From the NCBI GenBank assembly GCA_044506885.1, contig JBIQKC010000013.1, positions 1 to 64,000 on the forward strand: a stretch of DNA of 64,000 nt, given 5' to 3'. Origin of the DNA: Croceibacterium_A sp044506885 (GTDB taxonomy: Bacteria > Pseudomonadota > Alphaproteobacteria > Sphingomonadales > Sphingomonadaceae). The notes under the pieces are model-generated. The model did no database searches and was not told where the DNA came from. It worked only from the letters and a program-made list of their open reading frames with translations. Every line of letters begins with the position of its first letter. Position 1 is the first letter of the stretch. Positions 7,846 through 16,059 of the stretch are shown here, in pieces. The position numbers and the translations under genes are program-made.

Positions 7846-9519
7846 ATGGGGATGGCAATTCGCGTGCTGATTCCGTTGCTGCTGCTGGCGCTCGGCGCGC
7901 CGCTGGCGGCGCAGGACGATCATGCCGATCATGACCGGCCCGCGCTGCCCGACGGGAGCCATAGCGAGAGGCCCGCGAGCGGAGCGCCGGAGGAGCGCGC
8001 GGAGAGCGCGCCGGCCCCCCTGCCGCCCGCCGCGCCGTCCGCCACCGAAACGGACAGCCCGCCCGCGATCCTTGCCAAGCGCGGCAATGGCGGCTTTCCG
8101 ATCGCCACGTCGGCGCCGGAGGCGCAGGCCTATTTCGACAACGGCATCGCGTTGGCCATGGCCTTCGATCACGAAGAGTCGCGCGCGGCGATGGCGGAGG
8201 CCGCGCGGCTGGACCCGGAATGCGCGATGTGCCTGTGGGGCGTGGCCTATACGCGCGGACCGAACATCAACGATCCGGCGCGCACGGAGGAGCAGCGCGG
8301 CGAGTACAGCGATCTTCTGCGGCGGGCGCGGAAGCTGGCCGCCGGCGGCCCGCCGCTGGAGCTGGCGCTGATCGACGCGCTTGCCCTGCGCTTTCGCGCC
8401 GGAGGCAAGCCGGAGCGGCGCGACCGCGCCTATTCCGCGGCGATGCGGAAGCTGGCCGCGGACTATCCGGATCACGATACGGCGCAAGTGCTGGCGGCGG
8501 AGGCGGCCTTCTTCGAGCCGGCCGGGACGCTGGAGGAGTTCAGGCCGGCGATGGCCTATGCGATGAGCGTGCTGGAGCCGGTTCTGGCGCGCAACCCAGG
8601 CCACACCCCGGCGATTCATTTCTACATCCACGCGACCGAAATCTACGGCGAACCGGGAAAGGCGGAGCGTCATGCCGACCGGCTCGATGCGATGCGGCTG
8701 GAGGCGAGCCACCTCGCGCACATGCCGTCGCACACTTGGTACTGGGTGGGGCGCTATGCCGATGCGGCGGATGCGAACCGGCGCGCGGTGCTGGTCGACC
8801 ACGCCAACGCGCGCCACGGCGGATCCGGCGACGTGTGGGACCTGCCCTATCACGCGCACAACATCATCTTCGGCCTCGGCGGCGCGCTGATGGCGGACGA
8901 TTCGCGCACCGCGCTGATGCTGGCGCGGCCGCTGGTGGCCTATGTCGAGGCGCTGGAAGAGGGCCAGCCCTATCGCCAGCTGTTGGCTTCGGCCGGCTAT
9001 TTCGCGCTCGGCCGGTTCGAGGACCCGCAGGCGGTGCTGGCGCTGCCCGAGCCGAAAGCGCCCTATCTCAAGGCCGCGTGGCGCTATGCGCGGGGCGAGG
9101 CCCATGCCTTTCTGGGCGACACCGCCGGGCTCGCGGCGGAGATCGAGGCGATTCCGCCGCGTGTGGGCGAGCCGGGCGGTGGGGGCGAAGAGGGGGACGC
9201 GGGACTGGGTCCGCCGCAGCAGATGCTGGCGATAGCCCGCGCCGTGCTGCGCGGGCGGCTGGCGACGATCGAAGGACGCCACAACGATGCCGCAGCGGCT
9301 TTCGCCGAAGGAGCGCTGATCGAAGAGACCGACGATTTCCAGCGCTTTACCGATCCGCCGGCATTCTGGTATCCGGTGCGGCGCGACCTGGCCCGCGCGC
9401 TATGGGCCGCCGGCGATCGCGAAGGCGCTTTGCGCGAAGCGCGGGCGACGCTGGAATTGCGGCCGAAAGATCCCGGAGCGACGGCGCTGATCGCACAGAT
9501 CGAGCGGACGTCGGTTTAG
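7846..9519 (+). CDS. Secreted tetratricopeptide-repeat protein
   Basis: A 557-residue protein with a signal peptide (MGMAIRVLIPLLLLALGAPLAAQ). A low-complexity His/Asp/Pro-rich linker runs to about residue 75. Helical TPR-like repeats follow (AYFDNGIALAMAFDHEESRAA, split in the text, and HTPAIHFYIHATEIYGEPGKA). CAMCLWGVAYTRGPNIN and HMPSHTWYWVGRY are typical of a large group of periplasmic TPR proteins in proteobacteria with no assigned role. The ATG at 7846 follows a GGGGG run. It is monocistronic. Confidence 0.8.
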   Translation: MGMAIRVLIPLLLLALGAPLAAQDDHADHDRPALPDGSHSERPASGAPEERAESAPAPLPPAAPSATETDSPPAILAKRGNGGFPIATSAPEAQAYFDNGIALAMAFDHEESRAAMAEAARLDPECAMCLWGVAYTRGPNINDPARTEEQRGEYSDLLRRARKLAAGGPPLELALIDALALRFRAGGKPERRDRAYSAAMRKLAADYPDHDTAQVLAAEAAFFEPAGTLEEFRPAMAYAMSVLEPVLARNPGHTPAIHFYIHATEIYGEPGKAERHADRLDAMRLEASHLAHMPSHTWYWVGRYADAADANRRAVLVDHANARHGGSGDVWDLPYHAHNIIFGLGGALMADDSRTALMLARPLVAYVEALEEGQPYRQLLASAGYFALGRFEDPQAVLALPEPKAPYLKAAWRYARGEAHAFLGDTAGLAAEIEAIPPRVGEPGGGGEEGDAGLGPPQQMLAIARAVLRGRLATIEGRHNDAAAAFAEGALIEETDDFQRFTDPPAFWYPVRRDLARALWAAGDREGALREARATLELRPKDPGATALIAQIERTSV

Positions 9520-9547
9520 GATCGGGGCTCTGACCCTGAGACACGCG

Positions 9548-9964
9548 ATGGAGATCACGCCAATGGATCAGCCGCAGCGCCCGCGTCCGATGGGCTTCAC
9601 CATGGGCAACGATCCGCATGCTATCCGCCAGCGGATCGAAGCGATGGAGCGCCTGCTCGAACGCAGCTTCGTCATCCCCGGCATCAACAAGCCTGTAGGG
9701 CTCGATGCGATTGCCGGCCTCGTGCCGGTGGTCGGCGATTTCGTCGCCGCGGCAATGGGCGCCTACATCGTCTGGGAAGCGAACAACCTCGGCCTGCCGA
9801 AATGGAAGCTGCTGCGCATGGCCGGCAATGTCGCCTTCGACAGCGCGCTCGGCGCGGTTCCGGTGGCGGGCGACGTGTTCGACCTGTTCTTCCGCTCGAA
9901 CACCCGCAACCTGAAAATCGTCAAGCGCCACCTCGACAAGCATCATCCGCTGATCGAGCAATAG
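9548..9964 (+). CDS. DUF4112 membrane-associated protein
   Basis: A 138-residue protein matching DUF4112: RLLERSFVIPGINKPVGLDA, IAGLVPVVGDFVAAAMGAYI and ALGAVPVAGDVFDLFFRS. The two glycine-rich hydrophobic stretches (about residues 58-75 and 100-115) could be membrane segments. Family function is unknown. It starts 28 bases after the TPR gene and is followed by a 142-base gap with inverted repeats before mutS. Confidence 0.85.
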   Translation: MEITPMDQPQRPRPMGFTMGNDPHAIRQRIEAMERLLERSFVIPGINKPVGLDAIAGLVPVVGDFVAAAMGAYIVWEANNLGLPKWKLLRMAGNVAFDSALGAVPVAGDVFDLFFRSNTRNLKIVKRHLDKHHPLIEQ

Positions 9965-9996
9965 GCGATTCGCACTTTCGGCAGTCTGCGAATTTC

Positions 9997-10043
9997 TAAC
10001 CGATATGCGTTACGTTGTCAAGCATAATTTTCCATATCGGTTA
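9997..10043. promoter_or_regulatory. Inverted repeat in the AT-rich gap upstream of mutS
   Basis: Arms TAACCGATATG (9997-10007) and CATATCGGTTA (10033-10043) are perfect 11-base inverted repeats around 25 bases that contain TTGTCA and CATAAT. A second, smaller pair, ATTCGCA/TGCGAAT, lies just after the DUF4112 stop and could be its terminator. The larger repeat may be an operator at the mutS promoter. No known motif was matched. Confidence 0.45.
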
Positions 10044-10106
10044 TTCCTCAGCTAATCGGCGCGCCGGGAATGACCCCCGGCGCACAAGGCGCTAATCGCC
10101 GGCGCG

Positions 10107-12773
10107 ATGGCCGCCGGTTCCGCCCCGACCCCGATGATGGCGCAATACCTGGCGCTCAAGCGCGAGGCCGGCGATTGCCTGCTGTTCTACCGCATGGGCG
10201 ATTTCTTCGAGCTGTTCTTCGACGACGCCAAGGCCGCCAGCGCCATCCTCGACATCGCCCTCACCAGCCGCGGGGAGCACGACGGCGCGCCGATCCCGAT
10301 GTGCGGCGTCCCGGTCCATTCGGCCGAAAGCTACCTCGCGCGGCTGATCAGGGCCGGCTGCCGCGTCGCCATCGCCGAACAGACCGAGACGCCCGAACAG
10401 GCGAAGAAGCGGGGCGGCTCGAAAGCGCTCGTCGCGCGCGACATCGTCCGCTTCGTCACCGCCGGCACGCTGACCGAGGAAGCCCTGCTCGAACCGCGCC
10501 GCGCCAATGTGCTCGCCGCGATATGCGACGTGCGCGGCGCATACGGCATCGCCGCCTGCGACATCTCCACCGGCCGCATGGAGCTGGAGGAATGCGAACC
10601 CCACGCCCTCGCCGCCGCGCTCGCGCGGCTGGGCGCGAGCGAAGTGGTCGCGCCTGACACGGGCCCACCCCCAACCCCTCCCGCAAGCGGGAGGGGAGAC
10701 TCGGATACGCCCCTCCCGCTTGCGGGAGGAGCCGGGGGTGGGCCAGCAATAGAACGCCCCCGCGCAGACTTCTCCAGCGACCACGGCGAAGCCCGCCTCA
10801 AGGCCATTCACCAGGTCGCCACGCTCGACGGCTTCGGCCAGTTCTCCCGCGCGATGCTCGCCGCGGCGGGCGGACTCATCGCCTATCTCGACCATGTCGG
10901 GCGCGGCAGCCTGCCGCTGCTGCTGCCCCCCGTCGTCCGTCCCGCCGGCGCAACGCTGGCGATGGACGAAGCGACCCGCGCCAGTCTGGAGGTCACCCAG
11001 GCCCAGGACGGCGGCCGCGCCGGCAGCCTGATCGCCGCCGTCGACCGCTGCGTCACCGGCGCGGGCGCGCGGCTGCTGGCGGAAGACCTCGCCGCCCCGC
11101 TGGCGGTGCGCGCCGACATCGAGGCGCGGCTCGATCTCGTGCACTGGTTCCACGCCGATCCGCTGCTGCGCGCCGACTTGCGCGAGGTGCTGCGCGCCGC
11201 GCCCGACATCGGCCGCGCGCTTGGGCGGATCGTCGCCGGGCGCGGCTCCCCGCGCGATCTCGGCCAGATCCGCGACGGGCTTACCGAAGCGCGCCGCATT
11301 CACGATCGCCTGCAAGGCAAGGCGGACCGGCCCGCACTGCTCATCGGCCTGCTCCCCGCGCTCGCCGGGCACGGCGCGCTGACCGATCACCTCCACCGCG
11401 CGCTCGTCCCCACGCCGCCGACAGAACGCGCGCAGGGCGGCTTCATCGCCGAAGGCTACGATCACGCGCTGGACGAATTGCGCCAGGTCTCGGGCAATGC
11501 CCGCCGCGCCATTGCCGCGCTCGAAACGCGCTATCGGCAGGAAACCGGCATTGCCGCGCTCAAGATCAGGCACAACGGCGTGCTCGGCTATTTCGTCGAA
11601 GTCCCCGCGCGCCACGCCGATGCGCTGATGGCCCCCGACAGCGGCTTCACCCACCGCCAGACGATGGCCGGCGCAGTGCGCTTCAACTCGCTGATGCTAC
11701 ACGAGGAAGCGACCCGCATCGCCGAGGCCGGCGGCCACGCGCTCGCCGCCGAGGAAGCGCATTTCGAGGAACTGGTCGCCGAAGTCTCCGCCGCGCGCGA
11801 AGGCATCGCCACGACCGCCGCCGCGCTCGCCCGTATCGACGTCGCCGCCGGGCAGGCGGAGCGCGCGGCCGAAGGCGGCTGGGCGCGGCCCGTCATTTCC
11901 GAAAGCGCGGTGCTGGAAATCGAGGGCGGCCGTCATCCGGTGGTCGAGGCCGCGCTCGCGCGCGTCGGCGAACGCTTCGTCGCCAACGACTGCGCGCTCG
12001 GCCCGGCCGACCGGCTGTGGCTGGTCGGCGGCCCCAACATGGGCGGCAAGTCCACCTTCCTGCGCCAGAACGCGCTCGTCGTGCTGCTGGCGCAGGCCGG
12101 CGGTTTCGTCCCCGCCGCGCGCGCCACCGTCGGCCTGGTGGACCGCCTGTTCAGCCGCGTCGGCGCGAGCGACAACCTCGCCCGCGGGCGCTCGACCTTC
12201 ATGGTCGAAATGGTCGAGACCGCCGCCATCCTCGCCCAGGCGACCGAGAAGAGCTTCGTCATCCTCGACGAAGTCGGCCGCGGCACCTCGACTTACGACG
12301 GACTCGCGCTGGCCTGGGCGGTGGCCGAGGCGATCCACGAAACCAACCGCTGCCGCTGCCTGTTCGCCACCCACTACCACGAACTCACGCGTCTGGCCGA
12401 AACCTGCCCCGCGCTCTCGCTGCACCACGTGCGAGCGAAGGAATGGAAGGGCGATCTGGTCCTGCTGCACGAAGTGGCGGAAGGCGCGGCCGACCGCAGC
12501 TACGGCCTCGCCGTCGCCCGGCTGGCCGGAGTGCCGAAGGACGTCGTCGCCCGCGCCAGGGCGGTGCTCGACAAGCTGGAGAAAGGCCGCGCCGAAACCG
12601 GCGGCCTCGCGGCCGGGCTCGGCGAACTGCCGCTGTTCGCCGCCGCCGCGCAGGCGGAAGACGAGCAATGCGACACGCTGCGCGACCGCCTCCAGTCGCT
12701 CGACATCGACGCCCTGACCCCGCGCGAGGCGCTCGACCTGCTCTACGAACTCAAGCGCGAAGCGGCCGACTGA
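10107..12773 (+). CDS. mutS: DNA mismatch repair protein MutS
   Basis: An 888-residue MutS. The mismatch-recognition motif FYRMGDFFELFFDDA lies near residue 30, the connector domain at about 130-280, core and lever at 290-590, and the ATPase with Walker A GGPNMGGKSTFLRQ near residue 640, Walker B FVILDEVGRGTS and FATHYHELTRL. It binds mismatches and recruits MutL, which is not in the window. Residues about 186-213 (PPPTPPASGRG through PLPLAGGAGGGPA) are encoded by an 83-bp palindromic repeat element and are not expected in the family. The start MAAGSAPTPMMAQYLALK is normal. Confidence 0.97.
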   Translation: MAAGSAPTPMMAQYLALKREAGDCLLFYRMGDFFELFFDDAKAASAILDIALTSRGEHDGAPIPMCGVPVHSAESYLARLIRAGCRVAIAEQTETPEQAKKRGGSKALVARDIVRFVTAGTLTEEALLEPRRANVLAAICDVRGAYGIAACDISTGRMELEECEPHALAAALARLGASEVVAPDTGPPPTPPASGRGDSDTPLPLAGGAGGGPAIERPRADFSSDHGEARLKAIHQVATLDGFGQFSRAMLAAAGGLIAYLDHVGRGSLPLLLPPVVRPAGATLAMDEATRASLEVTQAQDGGRAGSLIAAVDRCVTGAGARLLAEDLAAPLAVRADIEARLDLVHWFHADPLLRADLREVLRAAPDIGRALGRIVAGRGSPRDLGQIRDGLTEARRIHDRLQGKADRPALLIGLLPALAGHGALTDHLHRALVPTPPTERAQGGFIAEGYDHALDELRQVSGNARRAIAALETRYRQETGIAALKIRHNGVLGYFVEVPARHADALMAPDSGFTHRQTMAGAVRFNSLMLHEEATRIAEAGGHALAAEEAHFEELVAEVSAAREGIATTAAALARIDVAAGQAERAAEGGWARPVISESAVLEIEGGRHPVVEAALARVGERFVANDCALGPADRLWLVGGPNMGGKSTFLRQNALVVLLAQAGGFVPAARATVGLVDRLFSRVGASDNLARGRSTFMVEMVETAAILAQATEKSFVILDEVGRGTSTYDGLALAWAVAEAIHETNRCRCLFATHYHELTRLAETCPALSLHHVRAKEWKGDLVLLHEVAEGAADRSYGLAVARLAGVPKDVVARARAVLDKLEKGRAETGGLAAGLGELPLFAAAAQAEDEQCDTLRDRLQSLDIDALTPREALDLLYELKREAAD
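10662..10744. repeat. Palindromic repeat pair inserted in frame within mutS
   Basis: A head-to-head pair of 35-base halves: left half 10662-10696, a 13-base spacer and right half 10710-10744. Each half has a GGCCCACCCCC tail and a hairpin around CTCCCGCAAGCGGGAG. The halves match each other in inverse orientation at 32 of 35 positions. The pair is translated without a stop as part of MutS. The same halves recur at 12778, 22474, 22529, 22952, 23257, 48131 and 48181. Confidence 0.9.
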
Positions 12774-12777
12774 CCTC

Positions 12778-12812
12778 TCCCTCCCGCTCGCGGGAGGTGC
12801 CGGGGGTGGGCC
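12778..12812. repeat. Palindromic repeat, single right half, directly after mutS
   Basis: A right-type half beginning four bases after the mutS stop codon, with hairpin core CTCCCGCTCGCGGGAG and tail GGGGGTGGGCC. It is slightly diverged (CTCG in place of CTTG). It ends six bases before the stop of the convergent acidic protein gene, so it may act as a bidirectional terminator. Confidence 0.8.
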
Positions 12813-12818
12813 CGTCCC

Positions 12819-13157
12819 TCAACTCCCGTCGGACGGCAAGTCGTCCTCGCGGTTCTCCTCGTCGTACTTGTCCGCGTTGTCGTCCATGTTCGGCTCGCCG
12901 CGATAGGCGCTCATGTCGATCCGGCCCGATTGCTCCATGTCGCGCATCCGGTCGATCAGGTCCTGCGAGGAATCGTCCATCACCTCGCCTTCCTCGCCAG
13001 CCTTCTCGCTGTCGAGCGGGCTCGCCTCGCCGTCCTTGCCCCGCGCTTCGGCCGCCACGGTCTGCGCTTGCGCGGATTCGTCGTCCTGCTCGGCGTTGTG
13101 CAGTTCCGGCGCCTCCTCGGCGGAGGCGGAATGGCGGGTGGTCAGCTGGTCGGTCAT
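12819..13157 (-). CDS. Acidic hypothetical protein
   Basis: A 112-residue, highly acidic protein (many Asp, Glu, Ser, Ala) without hydrophobic segments. It looks largely disordered. The C-terminal region (DLIDRMRDMEQSGRIDMSAY, then GEPNMDDNADKYDEEN) looks conserved rather than random. The ATG at 13157 is preceded by GAGGAG at good spacing. No family or function is recognised. It is convergent with mutS and 53 bases downstream of the adenosyltransferase gene. Confidence 0.65.
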   Translation of the reverse strand: MTDQLTTRHSASAEEAPELHNAEQDDESAQAQTVAAEARGKDGEASPLDSEKAGEEGEVMDDSSQDLIDRMRDMEQSGRIDMSAYRGEPNMDDNADKYDEENREDDLPSDGS

Positions 13158-13209
13158 CGCTGGTCTCCTCGGCCGATCAACCGACCGCGGGGGAAGGGCG
13201 TTCCCGGTC

Positions 13210-13776
13210 TCAGCGATTGGCCCCCGGCCGCCACAGCACATCGCCTTCGCCCGCCGCGTTGACCGCACGGGCGAGCACGAACAGGTAGTCCGACAGCCGG
13301 TTGACATAGCGCAGCGCGGCGGGATTGGCCGGCTCCGCCGCCGCCAGCGCGGTCACCGCCCGCTCGGCCCGGCGCACCGCCGCGCGCGCCACGTGCAGCC
13401 GCGCCGCCGCCTCGCTGCCGCCGGGCAGGATGAAGCTGCGCAAGGGCTCCAGCCCCTCGTTGGCCGCATCGATCCGCCTTTCCAGCCAGTCCACCTGTGC
13501 GGGCGCGATCCGCAGCACCATCTCGGAAGGCGCGAAGTCTTCGCCGGGCGTGGCCAGATCCGCGCCGAGATCGAACAGGTCGTTCTGCACCCGCAACACG
13601 TCGCCCGCAGTCTCGCCGTCCAGCGCCAGCACCGCGTGCCCGAGCGCCGAGTTGGCCTCGTCCACCGCGCCGATCGCTTCGAGCCGGGGCGCATGCTTGG
13701 GCGCGCGCGAACCGTCCACCAGCCCGGTCGTCCCGTCGTCGCCGGTGCGGGTATAGATCCTGTTGAGCCTGACCAC
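13210..13776 (-). CDS. Cob(I)yrinic acid a,c-diamide adenosyltransferase, PduO type
   Basis: A 188-residue PduO-type ATP:corrinoid adenosyltransferase that makes adenosylcobalamin. Seen are the N-terminal ATP site IYTRTGDDGTTGLVDGSR, the central DLFDLGADLATP and the C-terminal signature RRAERAVTALA...RYVNRLSDYLFVLAR with Arg and Asp residues needed for ATP. A GTG at 13776 is used as start. It follows the twin-helix membrane gene by 14 bases, in an operon after gluQ. Confidence 0.92.
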   Translation of the reverse strand: MVRLNRIYTRTGDDGTTGLVDGSRAPKHAPRLEAIGAVDEANSALGHAVLALDGETAGDVLRVQNDLFDLGADLATPGEDFAPSEMVLRIAPAQVDWLERRIDAANEGLEPLRSFILPGGSEAAARLHVARAAVRRAERAVTALAAAEPANPAALRYVNRLSDYLFVLARAVNAAGEGDVLWRPGANR

Positions 13777-13790
13777 CGCTTCCGGCGGCC

Positions 13791-14018
13791 CTAGCGATTG
13801 ATCATCAGCAGGAACGCCACCACCACGATCGCCAGCCCCTGGTACTTGATGCGCGCGAACATCATCTTGTTCTGCCGCAGCTGCATCTCGGTCGCCCGGT
13901 CGCCGTCGCTCTCCAGGTCGAGCTTGGTGGATTGCAGGAAGGCGATGATCCCGCGCACCAGCGAAACCACGACCATGACTGCGAGAACGACGATAACGAT
14001 GACGAGCAAGGTGTTCAT
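13791..14018 (-). CDS. Twin transmembrane helix small protein
   Basis: A 75-residue protein with an N-terminal membrane helix (about residues 3-27), a charged loop (DLESDGDRATEMQLRQNKMMF) and a C-terminal helix (YQGLAIVVVAFLLMI). This matches the alphaproteobacterial twin-helix small protein related to HIG1-type domains. Its place just upstream of the corrinoid adenosyltransferase gene is common in the class. The function is unknown. It overlaps the end of gluQ by four bases. Confidence 0.8.
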   Translation of the reverse strand: MNTLLVIVIVVLAVMVVVSLVRGIIAFLQSTKLDLESDGDRATEMQLRQNKMMFARIKYQGLAIVVVAFLLMINR

Positions 14019-14878
14019 GGAGCCACATGTAGGCCGGTCGACAGGCTAATGCCAGCGGGCAACGCCCCGCGGCGCAACGCGTCCGCCAGCGCCCGCCCGT
14101 CCTCGCCCGCGCGCCGCCGCTCCGCCAGCCCGAACGCCCCCGCCCCGGAGCCGCGCCGCTTGGCCAGCTTGCGCCCCTTGTCGTCGAGCAGCAGCGGATG
14201 ATGGCGCCAGACCGGGACCGGCAGGTCGAGCAGCGCCTGGAGCAGTCGGTGGACATGGGTCGCGGCGAACAGGTCCATCCCGCGCGTCACCAGCGTCACC
14301 CCGTCGGCGGCATCGTCCAGCGTGGCGGCGAGATGATAGCTCGCCGGCGTGTCGCGCTCCTTGCGCACCAGCACCGGGTCGCCGCCCAGGTCCGGCCGCG
14401 CCGCCTGCACGCCCCGGACCTCGTCCGTCCACGTCAGCGGCCCGGTCAGCTTCATCGCGCCGGCAACGTCGAGCCGCCACGCCGCGTCGCCTCCGGAATC
14501 GACGTCCCGCCCCCGGCAAGCGCCCGAATAGACCGGCCCGTCGGGCCCCTGGGCCGTCGCCATGCGCGCGACTTCGGCCCGCGTGCAGCGGCACGGATAG
14601 AGCAGCCCCGCCGCCTTCAGCCGCCCCGCCGCCGCCGCGTAGGCCGCTATGCGCGCGGATTGCGGCGCGACCTCGTCCCACTCCAGCCCCAGCCACGAAA
14701 GGTCCGCGCGGAACTCCTCCGCCAGTTCTGAGCGCGAACGGGCCCCGTCGATGTCCTCGATCCGCAGCAGGAACCGCCCGCCCCGTTCCCGCGCCAGATC
14801 GTGCGCGACGATCGCCGAAAAGGCATGGCCGAGGTGCAGCGGGCCGTTGGGGCTCGGCGCGAAACGGGTCGCGATCAT
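14015..14878 (-). CDS. gluQ: Glutamyl-Q tRNA(Asp) synthetase
   Basis: A 287-residue truncated glutamyl-tRNA synthetase. It activates glutamate and attaches it to queuosine at the tRNA(Asp) anticodon. Seen are RFAPSPNGPLHLGHAF (the HIGH motif), RIEDID, the zinc-site cysteines in YPCRCTRAEVARM and YSGACRGR, and KLAKRRGS in place of KMSKS. The anticodon-binding domain of full GluRS is absent, as expected for the family. The start at 14878 excludes an unrelated N-terminal extension. It diverges from the HNH gene. Confidence 0.92.
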   Translation of the reverse strand: MIATRFAPSPNGPLHLGHAFSAIVAHDLARERGGRFLLRIEDIDGARSRSELAEEFRADLSWLGLEWDEVAPQSARIAAYAAAAGRLKAAGLLYPCRCTRAEVARMATAQGPDGPVYSGACRGRDVDSGGDAAWRLDVAGAMKLTGPLTWTDEVRGVQAARPDLGGDPVLVRKERDTPASYHLAATLDDAADGVTLVTRGMDLFAATHVHRLLQALLDLPVPVWRHHPLLLDDKGRKLAKRRGSGAGAFGLAERRRAGEDGRALADALRRGALPAGISLSTGLHVAP

Positions 14879-14999
14879 CCGCCCGCGCCCCGACCCAGGG
14901 CCGCGAACCGGCCGATTTCTCGGGGATTTGCGCCGTGTAACAGGGTTGACGCCTTTTGCTGCAAGTGCTTCCTCGCCGCTATCGGGGAGAAACCGCAGG

Positions 15000-15608
15000 G
15001 TGTTCAAGGCCGAACTGATAGAGCGCACGGCGCAATTCAGGAGCGCGGAAGGCGATCCCGCCCGCGCGCTCGAAAGCTGCCCGGCGCTGGTGCTCAACGC
15101 CGACTACACGCCGCTGTCCTACTACCCGCTCAGCCTGTGGCCGTGGCAGACCGCGATCAAGGCGATCTTCCTCGAACGGGTGGACGTGGTCGACACCTAC
15201 GAGCGGCTGGTTCATTCCCCCTCGCTCGACATGCAGATCCCGAGCGTGATCGCGCTGAGGCAATACGTCCGCCCGAGCGAGTTTCCCGCCTTCACCCGCT
15301 TCAACGTCTTCCTGCGCGACCGCTTCGCCTGCCAGTATTGCGGCAGCCCGCAGCACCTGACGTTCGACCACGTCGTTCCCCGCCGGCTCGGCGGCAGGAC
15401 CACGTGGGAGAACATCCTCACCGCCTGCGCGCCGTGCAACATGAAGAAGGGCGGCCGCACGCCGGCCCAGGCGCACATGCAGCCGCTGGTGCGCCCGATC
15501 CGCCCGACGAGCTGGCAGTTGCAGCAGCACGGCAAGCGCTTCCCGCCGGGCTATCTCCACGAAACCTGGCGCGACTGGCTCTACTGGGACATCGAGCTGG
15601 ACGAGTGA
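15000..15608 (+). CDS. HNH endonuclease family protein
   Basis: A 202-residue protein with an HNH nuclease module: CQYCGSPQHLTFDHVVPRR (CxxC zinc pair and catalytic His), then WENILTACAPCNMKKGGRTP (second CxxC and Asn). The upstream part (VLNADYTPLSYYPLSLWPWQ, then AIKAIFLERVDVV) is typical of a widely conserved chromosomal HNH family rather than of phage enzymes. The GTG at 15000 gives the usual N-terminus MFKAELIERTA. A cellular role is not established. Confidence 0.88.
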   Translation: MFKAELIERTAQFRSAEGDPARALESCPALVLNADYTPLSYYPLSLWPWQTAIKAIFLERVDVVDTYERLVHSPSLDMQIPSVIALRQYVRPSEFPAFTRFNVFLRDRFACQYCGSPQHLTFDHVVPRRLGGRTTWENILTACAPCNMKKGGRTPAQAHMQPLVRPIRPTSWQLQQHGKRFPPGYLHETWRDWLYWDIELDE

Positions 15609-15636
15609 TGCGCCCACGGGCCATCCGCGTGAAGCC

Positions 15637-15966
15637 ATGCCGCTGACCGCTCTCGCCTATGTCGGCGCGGCGCTGGCCGAGATCGCCGGCTGCTTCGCCT
15701 TCTGGGCCTGGCTGCGGCTGGACAGGTCGCCGTGGTGGCTGGTCCCCGGCATGCTCTCGCTGGCGCTGTTCGCCTGGCTGCTGACGCTGGTCGATGCCGA
15801 GCACGCCGGGCGCGCCTATGCGGCCTATGGCGGCGTCTACATCGTCTCGGCGATCGTGTGGCTGTGGCTGATGGAAGGCGCGAAGCCCGACCGGTGGGAC
15901 CTGATCGGCGCGGTCGTCTGCCTCGGCGGCGCGGCGATCATCCTGTTCGGCCCCCGTCCCGCCTGA
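15637..15966 (+). CDS. YnfA family membrane protein (UPF0060)
   Basis: A 109-residue integral membrane protein with four predicted helices. It has the family pattern YVGAALAEIAGCFAFWAWLR, DRSPWWLVPGM and AHAGRAYAAYGGVYI-like AGRAYAAYGGVYIVSAIVWL. The family resembles small multidrug resistance transporters, but a transport role is not proven. The gene starts 28 bases after the HNH gene. Confidence 0.93.
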   Translation: MPLTALAYVGAALAEIAGCFAFWAWLRLDRSPWWLVPGMLSLALFAWLLTLVDAEHAGRAYAAYGGVYIVSAIVWLWLMEGAKPDRWDLIGAVVCLGGAAIILFGPRPA

Positions 15967-16059
15967 CCGGGAATGCAGCTTTTCCCCTATGCCACGCCAC
16001 GTACGGACGTTAGGGGATTACGACGAAAGTAGCAGTAGCGCGAGCACACAGGACCGCCG

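Noticed and set aside
10092..11654. Long open frame antisense to mutS
   Set aside because: Low-complexity translation and no family signal; mutS is unambiguous.
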